Of a stretch of 64,000 bases of DNA, positions 19,180 through 27,836 are shown one piece after another; position 1 is the first letter of the stretch, and the number at the start of each line of letters is the position of its first letter. Origin of the DNA: Mesorhizobium sp. B2-4-15 (GTDB lineage: Bacteria; Pseudomonadota; Alphaproteobacteria; Rhizobiales; Rhizobiaceae). A program made the position numbers and the translations under genes. Location: contig NZ_VFUZ01000007.1 of the NCBI RefSeq assembly GCF_006658505.1, positions 124,001-188,000 on the forward strand, given 5' to 3'. Below the pieces are notes generated by a model that was given only the letters and a program-made list of their open reading frames with translations, ran no database searches and was not told the DNA's origin.

Positions 19180-20145
19180 TCAGAACCTGAAATTCGACAT
19201 CTTGAACATGATCAGATTGCCCAGCATCAGCCAGGTAACCGACCCGCCAAGCATGTACCAGGTTTTCGGCACCCCCCAGACGTCCCTGTAGAACCCCGGC
19301 ATCAACGCCATGATGGCGGCAAACAAAAGCGCCGGTATTGCCGTCAGGATGTAGGCGGACAGGCGGCCTTCGGTCGAAATGGCGCGCACCTTGCGCCGCA
19401 GCTTGCCGCGCTCGCGTATTGTCGACGACAGGCCGTCGAGGATTTCACGCAGGTTGCCGCCCGAACTGGACTGGATCGAGACGGCGGTGACGAATAGCGG
19501 CAGGTCTTCGTGCCCCACGCGATCGAACAGGTTGTTCAAGGCCGAAACCAGATCGGAGCCGTAGGTCACCTCATCGGCAACGACACCGAACTCGGTACCG
19601 ATCGGATCGGGCATTTCGCGCGACACCATGGCGATGGCCACCGGCACCGGGTGGCCGGCCTTGAGGCCGCGCGTAATCAGCTCCAGCGCCTCCGGCAGTT
19701 GCATGCCGAAACGCTTGTGCCGCCGTTTGCGCATGAAGCGCATCGCGACCACCGGCAGCAGAGGCGCCAGCACGAAGAACAGGATGAGTCCCATGAGCAG
19801 CGGCAACCCATACCAGACGGCGACCAGGACCGCGGCCATCGCCACGCCGCAGGTGATCGTCAGGAACTTCGACAGCGGCATGATCATGCCCGACTGTGTG
19901 CGCAGGGCACGGAACCGGTCTGGCGAGAACCGCGACGTGCCGGCATCGAGGCCGCGCTCCTTGCGCAGCTGGATCAGCACCTGTTCCTGGCTGATCTTGT
20001 TTTCCTGCAGCTTCATGCGCCGGTTGATGGCGGCGCGCTTGTCGCTGCGGCCAGCGTAGAGAAGATAACAGGCCTCGGCGATCAGGATGCCGGTCAGCGC
20101 GGCTCCGGCATAGACGACGTAGATCGCGCTGAATCCGTCGAACAC
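19180..20145 (-). CDS. tadB: Tad pilus inner-membrane platform protein TadB
   Basis: A 321-residue F-domain protein paired with TadC. The start is GTG at 20145, set by AGGAG seven bases upstream and by family length; the frame stays open for 60 codons further into cpaF, but that part is a shadow. Membrane segments include YVVYAGAALTGILIAEACYLLY at the N-terminus, GLPLLMGLILFFVLAPLLPVV in the middle and a C-terminal pair. The F domain shows PEALELITRGLKAGHPVPVAI and SSSGGNLREILDGLS. It starts four bases after the tadA/cpaF stop. Confidence 0.93.
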   Translation of the reverse strand: MFDGFSAIYVVYAGAALTGILIAEACYLLYAGRSDKRAAINRRMKLQENKISQEQVLIQLRKERGLDAGTSRFSPDRFRALRTQSGMIMPLSKFLTITCGVAMAAVLVAVWYGLPLLMGLILFFVLAPLLPVVAMRFMRKRRHKRFGMQLPEALELITRGLKAGHPVPVAIAMVSREMPDPIGTEFGVVADEVTYGSDLVSALNNLFDRVGHEDLPLFVTAVSIQSSSGGNLREILDGLSSTIRERGKLRRKVRAISTEGRLSAYILTAIPALLFAAIMALMPGFYRDVWGVPKTWYMLGGSVTWLMLGNLIMFKMSNFRF

Positions 20146-20149
20146 TTGG

Positions 20150-21571
20150 CTACTCCTGCGGCCGGCCGGGTTCGAAATAGCGTCCGGGAAATTCGATGCC
20201 CATGGCGCGCAGGTCCTCGAGGAAGCGCGGCCGGATGCCGGTCGCTTCGAAATAGCCGAGAACCCCGCCGTCCGCATCCATACCGGTGCGCACGAAGCGG
20301 AAGATCTCCTGCATCTGGATGACATCGCCTTCCATGCCCGTCACCTCGGCGACGCTTGTGACCTTGCGCTTGCCGTCGGAAAGCCTGGTCAACTGGACAA
20401 TGATGTCGATGGCGCTGGCGATCTGGCTGCGGATCGACTGTACCGTCATCGGCATGCCGGTCATGCCCAGCATCTGTTCGAGGCGCGAAATGGCATCGCG
20501 CGGCGTGTTGGCATGGATGGTCGCCATCGATCCTTCATGGCCGGTGTTCATCGCCTGCAGCATGTCGAAAGCCTCCTCGCCGCGGCACTCGCCGAGGATG
20601 ACGCGGTCGGGGCGCATGCGCAGCGCGTTCTTGACGAGATCGCGTTGCTTCAGTTCGCCATGGCCCTCGATGTTGGCAGGTCGCGTCTCCATGCGCGCGA
20701 CATGCGGCTGCTGCAGCTGAAGCTCGGCGGCATCCTCGATCGTGATCAGCCGCTCGTCTTCCGGGATGAAGGCCGACAATGCGTTGAGCATCGTTGTCTT
20801 GCCGGTGCCGGTGCCGCCGGAAATGATCGTCGTCTTGCGGGCATGGACCGCCGCGGCCAGCACTTCGGCCATGTTCTGGGTGATGGCGCCGAACTCGACC
20901 AGCTTGTGCAGGCCAAGCTTGTTCTTGGAGAATTTGCGGATCGACACCAGCGGCCCGTCGACGCCCACCGGGCGGATGGCCGCGTTGAAGCGTGAGCCGT
21001 CCAGCATGCGGGCATCGACCATTGGCTGCGATTCGTCGACGCGGCGGCCGACGGCCGCGACGATCTTGTTAATGATTCTAAGCAGATGCGCCTCATCCTT
21101 GAACGGAATGTGCACCTGCTGCAGCTTGCCCTTCTTCTCGACGAAGCAGTTCTGGTGGCCGTTGATCAGGATGTCGTTGATGTCGGGATCCTTGAGCAGC
21201 GGCTCCAGCGGGCCCAGGCCAACCATCTCGTCGACGATGTCGTCGACCAGCGCGTCAAGTTCGGCGGTGTTGATCGCCATCCGCTCCTGGCGGGTTTTTT
21301 CCGAGACGAAATCATGCACCTGCCGCCGCATTTCGTCCCTCGGCAAGCGCTCCAGGGCGACAAGGTTGATTTCCTCGAGCAGCATCCGATGAATGCGTAC
21401 GCGGGCATCGAGCACCCTGTTGGCGTTCTTTGCCGGTGCGACCTCGGCTTTTACCGGCAAAGCCTTTCGGCTCGTCGGGATCACCACCGCGTGATGCGCG
21501 ACCGGCGTTGTTTCGGACGAACGCTGCGGCCGCGCATCGCGGTTCTGCAGGGTCGAAAAGCGACTGGTCAT
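20150..21571 (-). CDS. cpaF: Tad pilus secretion ATPase CpaF/TadA
   Basis: A 473-residue VirB11/GspE-type ATPase that powers Flp pilus assembly. A variable N-terminus of about 65 residues is followed by the helical domain ([20 protein letters not shown]), the Walker A loop [17 protein letters not shown], the Asp box [15 protein letters not shown] and the stretch [20 protein letters not shown] followed by the His-box ATIHANT. ATG 21571 overlaps the cpaE stop by four bases (ATGA). The same frame stays open far upstream through cpaE, so open-frame length alone would wrongly give a 930-codon gene. Confidence 0.95.
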   Translation of the reverse strand: MTSRFSTLQNRDARPQRSSETTPVAHHAVVIPTSRKALPVKAEVAPAKNANRVLDARVRIHRMLLEEINLVALERLPRDEMRRQVHDFVSEKTRQERMAINTAELDALVDDIVDEMVGLGPLEPLLKDPDINDILINGHQNCFVEKKGKLQQVHIPFKDEAHLLRIINKIVAAVGRRVDESQPMVDARMLDGSRFNAAIRPVGVDGPLVSIRKFSKNKLGLHKLVEFGAITQNMAEVLAAAVHARKTTIISGGTGTGKTTMLNALSAFIPEDERLITIEDAAELQLQQPHVARMETRPANIEGHGELKQRDLVKNALRMRPDRVILGECRGEEAFDMLQAMNTGHEGSMATIHANTPRDAISRLEQMLGMTGMPMTVQSIRSQIASAIDIIVQLTRLSDGKRKVTSVAEVTGMEGDVIQMQEIFRFVRTGMDADGGVLGYFEATGIRPRFLEDLRAMGIEFPGRYFEPGRPQE

Positions 21572-22782
21572 CCGGCCCTCCTCTTCAAAAGACCCTTGCC
21601 GAGGCCGAACAGCGACGTCGATTTGCGCGCGGTCGCGGCTACCTCCTCCGGGAGGATGATCTTCTTCAGGTCGTTGACGACGTTGGCGTTCGGATCGATC
21701 TCGTGCAACGGCACGCCACGGTCGACCGCCTCCCGCACCAGCCGGTAGTTGTTGGCGATGCCGCCGACGAAATGCTCGCCAAGGATTTCCTGAACATCCG
21801 CCTGCTTGATGCCGTTGTCGAACATCTTCTGCTCGAAGCGGTTGACGATGACGTTCGGCTTCACTTCCTTGCCGGCGGTCTCGTAGATTGCCTGGATGAG
21901 GCGCTGCGTATGGCGCAGGCAAGGCACCGTCATCTCGGTGACGATATAGAGCTTGTTGGATCCGAGCAGCACCGTCTCCGTCCAAGGAAACCAGGTGCGG
22001 GGCATGTCGATGACGACATTGTCGAAATAGGCCGAGACGAGGTCCAGCATGCGCACCACGACATCGGTCTTGAATGAGCGCATTTCCGACGGACGCGCGG
22101 GCGCGGCGAGCACGCACAATCCGCTCGCATGCTTCGACAGCATCACGTCCAGCAACTGCCGGTCGAGGCGCTCGGGCTGGTTCTCGATCTCGGTGATGTC
22201 GAAACGCGGCTCGAGGTCGAGATATTCCGCGCAGGCGCCCTGCTGGAAATTGAGATCGACCACGCAGGTCGAGGCGCCGCGCGTCACCGAGTGATGCAGC
22301 TGGAACGCCGTCTGCAGCGCCAGCGTCGTGGTGCCGACACCGCCCGCGGCCGGCATGAAGGTGTAGATCTGCGACTCGGTGTTTTCCTCGCGCCCCGGCC
22401 CTTGCAGGGCCCGCACGACCGAGCGCACCAGGTCGGCCGTGGTGATCGGCTTGACGAGAAAGTCCGCGACCTTGAGCTGCACCAGGATGCGGACGACGGC
22501 GGCGTTGAACTCCTGGGTGACGACGACCACCGGGGCCTTGCCCTCCAGTCTGCGCATGACGCGCTGCAGCGATTCGATCTCCTCCAGCTTCGCCGCGTCC
22601 ATATCGACGATGATGGCGCCGAAGTCGGTTTCCTGTATCTCGCCGCGCAGTTCGGTGACATTCTTTTCCACTGTCGAGAGCTGGATGATCTCGGAGGCGG
22701 CGAATGCGGTGCGTGTGTCCTGCACGAAGGTCCCGTCCGTCGACACGAGCAGAATCTTCTTGGTCTTGATGCCGTTTGCCAT
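21568..22782 (-). CDS. cpaE: Tad pilus localisation ATPase CpaE/TadZ
   Basis: A 404-residue MinD/ParA-like ATPase with an N-terminal atypical receiver domain. The receiver spans about residues 8-130 (ILLVSTDGTF, IIVDMDAAKLEEIE, ADFLVKPITTADLV). The ATPase starts near residue 140 with PAAGGVGTTTLALQTAF, the deviant P-loop of this family; the usual lysine is replaced by threonine, as often in CpaE/TadZ. Later segments DNVVIDMPRTWFPWTE and VNRFEQKMFDNGIK also fit. CpaE directs the pilus machine to its site, usually a pole. It precedes cpaF with a four-base overlap. Confidence 0.92.
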   Translation of the reverse strand: MANGIKTKKILLVSTDGTFVQDTRTAFAASEIIQLSTVEKNVTELRGEIQETDFGAIIVDMDAAKLEEIESLQRVMRRLEGKAPVVVVTQEFNAAVVRILVQLKVADFLVKPITTADLVRSVVRALQGPGREENTESQIYTFMPAAGGVGTTTLALQTAFQLHHSVTRGASTCVVDLNFQQGACAEYLDLEPRFDITEIENQPERLDRQLLDVMLSKHASGLCVLAAPARPSEMRSFKTDVVVRMLDLVSAYFDNVVIDMPRTWFPWTETVLLGSNKLYIVTEMTVPCLRHTQRLIQAIYETAGKEVKPNVIVNRFEQKMFDNGIKQADVQEILGEHFVGGIANNYRLVREAVDRGVPLHEIDPNANVVNDLKKIILPEEVAATARKSTSLFGLGKGLLKRRAG

Positions 22783-22832
22783 TCTCGCCGCCTGTGAAGT
22801 CGATCGCCGCCTGGATCAGTTGCCCGCCGGAA

Positions 22833-23099
22833 TCAGTTACTTGTGCTTGTCTGCGCCGTCTTCGCGCCGGCCGCCTGGTCGGATGTGACGGGTGCGGCAT
22901 CACCGCGCTTGGCCGGCACGAGGAGTCGGGTGTTCTGGACACCGTACTTCCACGGATCGACCATCTGCATGACCGTGTTGGCGGCCTGCGCTTCGCCGGC
23001 GCCTATCGTCGGACCTTCGCTGCGCACATAGTCGTCGCTGGTGCAGCCGGCGGCGATGCCGGCAAGAAACACGATGCTTGCTCTCAGGATCACACGCAT
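22833..23099 (-). CDS. Small lipoprotein in the CpaD position of the Tad operon
   Basis: An 88-residue exported protein that begins MRVILRASIVFLAGIAAGC, a signal peptide ending in a lipobox cysteine at about residue 19. The mature part is short and polar (TSDDYVRSEGPTIGAGEA, then MQMVDPWKYGVQ). It lies four bases after cpaC and 50 before cpaE, the slot where CpaD normally sits in rhizobial and Caulobacter loci, but CpaD is about 200 residues and this is much shorter. It is either a reduced CpaD-like lipoprotein or a separate small component. ATG 23099 is chosen because the signal peptide starts there; the upstream 28 codons overlap cpaC. Confidence 0.72.
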   Translation of the reverse strand: MRVILRASIVFLAGIAAGCTSDDYVRSEGPTIGAGEAQAANTVMQMVDPWKYGVQNTRLLVPAKRGDAAPVTSDQAAGAKTAQTSTSN

Positions 23100-23103
23100 C
23101 GCT

Positions 23104-24543
23104 TCAATCCTTCGGCAGGTCGAGGAAATGACCGACCGTGGTGGCCGTCCGCGCGGCGCTGCCATCGGCCAACGCCAGCGCACGGCCGTTGTTCGCCCCC
23201 TTCACCTCCTCGGTGTTGTTGAGAAAATAGTCGACGTTGCTGGCCGGTTGAGTGCCGTCCGTCGGCCCGGCCATCTTCTTCGACGGATCGACGGGCTTGA
23301 CCAGATAGGGCGTGACGATGATGACGAGGTCCGTCTCGCGCCGCTGATACGATTTAGACGAGAACAGCGGTCCGAGCACCGGCATCTTGCCGAGGCCTGG
23401 AATGCGCGAGGTGGTGATGTCGTTCTGCGACTGCAGCAGCCCCGCGATCATGAAGCTCTGGCCGTTCTTCAGGTCGACCGACGTCTTGGCGCGGCGAACG
23501 ATGAAACCGGGCACCGAAATGTTGCCGATATTGTAGGAGGCCGACGCATCGATGGAGGACACTTCCGGCGCGATGTCGAGGCTCACCAGCCCGTCCTTGA
23601 GCACGGTCGGCGTGAAGTCGAGGCTGACGCCATATTTCTTGTAGCTGACCGAGATCTTGCCATTGTCCTCCGAAACCGGGATCGGAAATTCGCCGCCGGC
23701 CAGGAAGCTCGCCGTCTCGCCGGACCGGGCAATAAGGTTTGGTTCCGCGAGGCGTCGGGCAAGGCCGCGCTCTTCCAGGGCCTTGATGGCGATGTCAATC
23801 GAGACGCCGTTGGACAGCAGCCGGCCGATGGCTTCACCGGTTCCTGCCGCCGGCACCGACCCCGGGTCAAGCGAGACATCGCGCCCACCAAAGCCGTAGG
23901 CAAAGTTGGCGCTGTATTTGGCGCCGAGATCCTGGCCTGCCTGGCGGTTGATCTCGACGAAACGGACGTTGAGCTGGACCTGCTGCGACGATGAGATGTT
24001 GACCGAGTTGATCACTTCTTCCTTGCCGGAGAAGCGGGTGGCGATCTTGTTTGCCTTTTCGGCGGCGACCGCGTCATCCGCCTCGCCCGACAGCACGACA
24101 CGGCCATTGGCCGAGCCGACCTTGATCTTGGCATCCGGCACGCTGGCGCGGATCGTGCTCGCCAGTTGGTCGGTGTCGAGCGTCACCTCGATGTCGATGG
24201 TGCCGACCAGTTGCTTCTTGTCGTCGAACAGCGCGATACCGGTGGTGCCGAGATTGTTGCCGAGCACGTAGAAAGACTTGTCGGTCAGTGGGTTGACGTT
24301 GGCGATCTCCGGATCGCCGATCACGATCTGGTAGAAAGCTGCACTCGTCATGATCGTCTTGGGCTTGCCCTTGGCGACCTTGATCGATGCATTCCTGGTC
24401 GACGAGACGTGGACGACATCGTTGTCCGCCCTGGCAGCGCCGGATAAAGCGAGCACTCCGCTCGCGGCCAGCGAGACGACCATCGCCAAGGCGCGCACGA
24501 AGTGCCGCCGACCCGTCATTCGATATAGCGTACGCATCAACAT
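23104..24543 (-). CDS. cpaC: Tad pilus outer-membrane secretin CpaC/RcpA
   Basis: A 479-residue secretin that forms the outer-membrane pore for the Flp pilus. A signal peptide ends near residue 39 (SGVLALSGAARA). It is followed by an N-terminal pilus/BON-type region (TIMTSAAFYQIVIGDPEIANV, GRVVLSGEADDAVAAEKA) and then the secretin core with LARRLAEPNLIARSGETASFL, SLDFTPTVLKDG and the closing GLLQSQNDITTSRIPGLGKM and ETDLVIIVTPYLVKPV. Length and order are typical for the family. It lies between cpaB and the small lipoprotein, with gaps of about 30 and 4 bases. Confidence 0.94.
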   Translation of the reverse strand: MLMRTLYRMTGRRHFVRALAMVVSLAASGVLALSGAARADNDVVHVSSTRNASIKVAKGKPKTIMTSAAFYQIVIGDPEIANVNPLTDKSFYVLGNNLGTTGIALFDDKKQLVGTIDIEVTLDTDQLASTIRASVPDAKIKVGSANGRVVLSGEADDAVAAEKANKIATRFSGKEEVINSVNISSSQQVQLNVRFVEINRQAGQDLGAKYSANFAYGFGGRDVSLDPGSVPAAGTGEAIGRLLSNGVSIDIAIKALEERGLARRLAEPNLIARSGETASFLAGGEFPIPVSEDNGKISVSYKKYGVSLDFTPTVLKDGLVSLDIAPEVSSIDASASYNIGNISVPGFIVRRAKTSVDLKNGQSFMIAGLLQSQNDITTSRIPGLGKMPVLGPLFSSKSYQRRETDLVIIVTPYLVKPVDPSKKMAGPTDGTQPASNVDYFLNNTEEVKGANNGRALALADGSAARTATTVGHFLDLPKD

Positions 24544-24572
24544 TGTCCGTCCCGTCCGGTCCCCACCGGCCT

Positions 24573-25499
24573 TTATTTCTGGTCCCGCGAAGGAACCTGA
24601 TATTCCTCGGCCTGTGTGCCGCGTGTCACGATGACCGTCTTGAATTTCGGCTTCTCGGGCTCTTTGGCCACCGCGTCGAACAGCGAGCCGGCCGCCGCCT
24701 CGGCCTTGGACGCCACCGATCCGCCGAAGGAGGAAATGGTGGTGACGCCGCCATTGCCGTCACCGCCTTCGCTGGCCGACCGCAGCGACAGCGACAACGT
24801 GCCGACGGTGCGGGCAAGCGCCACTTTCTGCGCGCCATCGGTCGTCACCTGGATGGTCACGGAATTGGCCACCTGCGGCGTCGTCTGACGCTCGTCGGCG
24901 CCCTGGCCGACGCTGAGCACCTTGGCATCGGCGACGACAATCTCGGAGGTGACGGTCGAACCAGCAGCCCCTTGGGCATTCTTGGCCACTTCCTGGATTG
25001 CGCCGGCATCGCGTGTCAGCACGACATCGACCCGGTCGCCCGGCGTGACGAAGCCGCCGACGCCGGCGATCTCGTCGGTGCGGATGGTGACGGCCCGCAT
25101 TCCTGGCGCAAGCATGTTGGAGAGCGTCGCACGGCCGTTCGGTCCCGACAGCTTGGCCAGCAGCACCGGCTCGTTGACCTCGATCGGCGTCAGCACCACG
25201 CGGCCGCCTTCGCCGAGCAATCCGTCGATGGTGGCAAAAGCGCCCTGCGGCAGGGAATCCTGCGGCCACGGGATTTCGCTGAGCTTGGCGCGGTCGATCT
25301 CCATGCCGTAACGCAACGGCGCGTTCGCCACGACGATGGTTTTGAATTCGATCTTAGGCGGGGTTGGAGCGGCGATCGATGCCGTCTTTTCCCCGGCATC
25401 GGCCTTGGCCTGGCTCTTGACCCAGAAATCCGCGGCAAAGATCGAGATCGCGCCGAAAACGGCAGCGATGCCGATCATCGTTATGGCCTTGCCCTTCAC
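24573..25499 (-). CDS. cpaB: Tad pilus assembly protein CpaB/RcpC
   Basis: A 308-residue periplasmic protein anchored by an N-terminal helix (ITMIGIAAVFGAISIFAADF). It has the SAF-domain region VVANAPLRYGMEIDRAKLSE and the CpaB segment GMRAVTIRTDEIAGVGGFV followed by TPGDRVDVVLTRD. It is the first gene of the pilus operon as seen here. No Flp pilin or CpaA prepilin peptidase gene precedes it: the next gene upstream is parE on the other strand, about 230 bases away. The operon promoter must lie in that gap. Confidence 0.93.
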   Translation of the reverse strand: MKGKAITMIGIAAVFGAISIFAADFWVKSQAKADAGEKTASIAAPTPPKIEFKTIVVANAPLRYGMEIDRAKLSEIPWPQDSLPQGAFATIDGLLGEGGRVVLTPIEVNEPVLLAKLSGPNGRATLSNMLAPGMRAVTIRTDEIAGVGGFVTPGDRVDVVLTRDAGAIQEVAKNAQGAAGSTVTSEIVVADAKVLSVGQGADERQTTPQVANSVTIQVTTDGAQKVALARTVGTLSLSLRSASEGGDGNGGVTTISSFGGSVASKAEAAAGSLFDAVAKEPEKPKFKTVIVTRGTQAEEYQVPSRDQK

Positions 25500-25727
25500 G
25501 CCGAAACCCCTGATGCCCGCAGTTTCTTGTTATGTTGGGCTCACGCTAGGCGGCATTGTTAAAGAATCAGGTATCCTGCACGGCCGCATTTGATCTATTT
25601 CCGGCCGCTTGGTTATCGAATGGTTTTAGGATAAGAGGGGCCAGACCCCCGAACGTAACAGGAACCTCCGTCGCTTGGCGCTGAAAAGCGTGGCAGTATC
25701 GACGGGTGATTCGAAGCATCGGACTCT

Positions 25728-27791
25728 ATGGCAGGCATGGACGACAACAACGATCTCTTCGCCAATATGGACAAGCAGCCGCAGCCGGTTCGGGCGTCCG
25801 CGCGCCCGGCGGATCCGCTGGTGCAGGCGGCAAAGCGCCCGGCGGCGTCCAAGGATGGCAGCGAGGGCTACAGCGCCGCCGATATCGAGGTGCTCGAAGG
25901 TCTGGAGCCGGTGCGTCGCCGGCCCGGCATGTATATTGGCGGCACCGACGACAAGGCGATGCACCACCTGTTCGCCGAAGTCATCGACAACTCGATGGAC
26001 GAGGCGGTTGCCGGCCACGCCACCTTCATTGATGTCGAACTCTCGGCCGATGGCTTTCTCACCGTCACCGACAATGGCCGCGGCATTCCGGTCGACCCGC
26101 ACCCGAAATACAAGAAGCCCGCGCTCGAAGTGATCATGACCACGCTGCATTCGGGCGGCAAGTTCGACTCGAAAGTCTATGAGACGTCAGGCGGCCTGCA
26201 TGGCGTCGGCGTTTCCGTCGTCAACGCGCTGTCGGACCATCTCGAGGTCGAGGTCGCGCGTGGCCGTCAGCTCTACCGCCAGCGTTTTTCGCGCGGCATC
26301 CCGGTGAGCGGCCTTGAGCATCTCGGTGAAGTCCACAACCGGCGCGGTACCAGGATCCGCTTCCATCCCGACGAGCAGATCTTCGGCAAGGGCGCGGCAT
26401 TCGAACCGGCGCGGCTCTACCGCATGACGCGTTCGAAAGCCTACCTGTTCGGTGGTGTCGAGATCCGCTGGACCTGCGACCCCTCGCTGATCAAGGAAAA
26501 GGATCAGACACCGGCCAAGGCGGAATTCCATTTCCCTGGCGGCCTCAAGGACTACCTCAAGGCGTCGCTCGGCGACGAATTCCAGGTGACGCGGGAAATC
26601 TTCGCCGGCAAGAGCGACAGGCAAGGCGGCCACGGCTCACTCGAATGGGCGGTGACCTGGTTCGGCGGCGACGGCTTCATCAATTCCTACTGCAACACCA
26701 TTCCGACCGGCGAAGGCGGCACCCACGAGGCCGGCTTCCGTAACGTGCTGACGCGCGGCCTGCGCGCCTATGCCGATCTTGTCGGTAACAAACGCGCCTC
26801 GATCGTCACCTCGGAAGACGTCATGATCTCGGCGGCAGGCATGCTTTCGGTGTTCATCCGCGAACCGGAATTCGTTGGCCAGACCAAGGACAGGCTGGCG
26901 ACGATCGAGGCGATCCGGATCGTCGAGACCGCGATCCGCGATCCCTTCGACCATTGGCTGGCCGACAATCCGCAGGAAGCCTCGAAGCTGCTCGAATGGG
27001 TGATCGCTCGCGCCGACGAGCGCGTACGCCGCCGCCAGGAAAAGGAAGTGTCGCGCAAGAGCGCGGTGCGCAAGCTGCGCCTGCCGGGCAAACTCGCCGA
27101 CTGCACGCAAAACGCCGCCGCCGGTGCGGAACTCTTCATCGTCGAAGGCGACTCGGCCGGTGGCTCGGCCAAGCAGGCGCGCGACCGTGCCAGCCAGGCA
27201 GTGCTGCCGTTGCGCGGCAAGATCCTCAACGTCGCCAGCGCCGGCAATGACAAGCTGGCCGCCAACCAGCAGATATCGGACCTGATCCAGGCGCTCGGCT
27301 GCGGCACGCGCTCCAAGTATCGCGACGAGGATCTGCGCTACGACCGCGTCATCATCATGACCGACGCCGACGTCGACGGCGCCCACATCGCCTCGCTGCT
27401 GATCACCTTCTTCTACCAGGAGATGCCGGCGCTGGTGCGTGGCGGTCACCTCTATCTGGCGGTGCCGCCGCTTTACTCGATCAGGCAAGGCGGCAAGGTC
27501 GCCTATGCTCGCGACGACGCGCATAAGGACGAGCTCCTGCGCACTGAATTCACCGGACGCGGCAAAGTCGAGCTCGGCCGTTTCAAGGGCCTGGGCGAGA
27601 TGATGGCCTCGCAGCTCAAGGAGACCACCATGGACCCGAGGAAGCGCACGCTTCTGCGGGTCGATGTGATCGATGCCGAGGCGGCGACCAAGGACGCGGT
27701 CGACGCGCTGATGGGAACCAAGCCGGAGGCTCGCTTCCGCTTCATCCAGGAACGTGCCGAATTCGCCGAAACGGAAGTGCTGGATATCTGA
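25728..27791 (+). CDS. parE: DNA topoisomerase IV subunit B
   Basis: A 687-residue type IIA topoisomerase ATPase subunit that decatenates daughter chromosomes with ParC. It has the GHKL ATPase motifs EVIDNSMDEAVAGHA and VTDNGRGIPVD and the GGLHGVGVSVVNALS lid. The TOPRIM domain shows FIVEGDSAGGSAKQARDR and MTDADVDGAHIASLL. The length near 690 and the lack of the long C-terminal insert of proteobacterial GyrB favour ParE. The N-terminus starts at ATG 25728 or 25737 (MDDNNDLFANM); neither has a strong ribosome site. It is divergent from cpaB. Confidence 0.93.
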   Translation: MAGMDDNNDLFANMDKQPQPVRASARPADPLVQAAKRPAASKDGSEGYSAADIEVLEGLEPVRRRPGMYIGGTDDKAMHHLFAEVIDNSMDEAVAGHATFIDVELSADGFLTVTDNGRGIPVDPHPKYKKPALEVIMTTLHSGGKFDSKVYETSGGLHGVGVSVVNALSDHLEVEVARGRQLYRQRFSRGIPVSGLEHLGEVHNRRGTRIRFHPDEQIFGKGAAFEPARLYRMTRSKAYLFGGVEIRWTCDPSLIKEKDQTPAKAEFHFPGGLKDYLKASLGDEFQVTREIFAGKSDRQGGHGSLEWAVTWFGGDGFINSYCNTIPTGEGGTHEAGFRNVLTRGLRAYADLVGNKRASIVTSEDVMISAAGMLSVFIREPEFVGQTKDRLATIEAIRIVETAIRDPFDHWLADNPQEASKLLEWVIARADERVRRRQEKEVSRKSAVRKLRLPGKLADCTQNAAAGAELFIVEGDSAGGSAKQARDRASQAVLPLRGKILNVASAGNDKLAANQQISDLIQALGCGTRSKYRDEDLRYDRVIIMTDADVDGAHIASLLITFFYQEMPALVRGGHLYLAVPPLYSIRQGGKVAYARDDAHKDELLRTEFTGRGKVELGRFKGLGEMMASQLKETTMDPRKRTLLRVDVIDAEAATKDAVDALMGTKPEARFRFIQERAEFAETEVLDI

Positions 27792-27836
27792 GCGCCCCCT
27801 GCTCTACCTTGTCCGTGCGGGCACGGAGTCGAGCAT

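Noticed and set aside
20150..22942. A 930-codon version of cpaF reading through cpaE
   Set aside because: The upstream part overlaps the well-supported cpaE gene; cpaF starts at the ATGA overlap at 21571.
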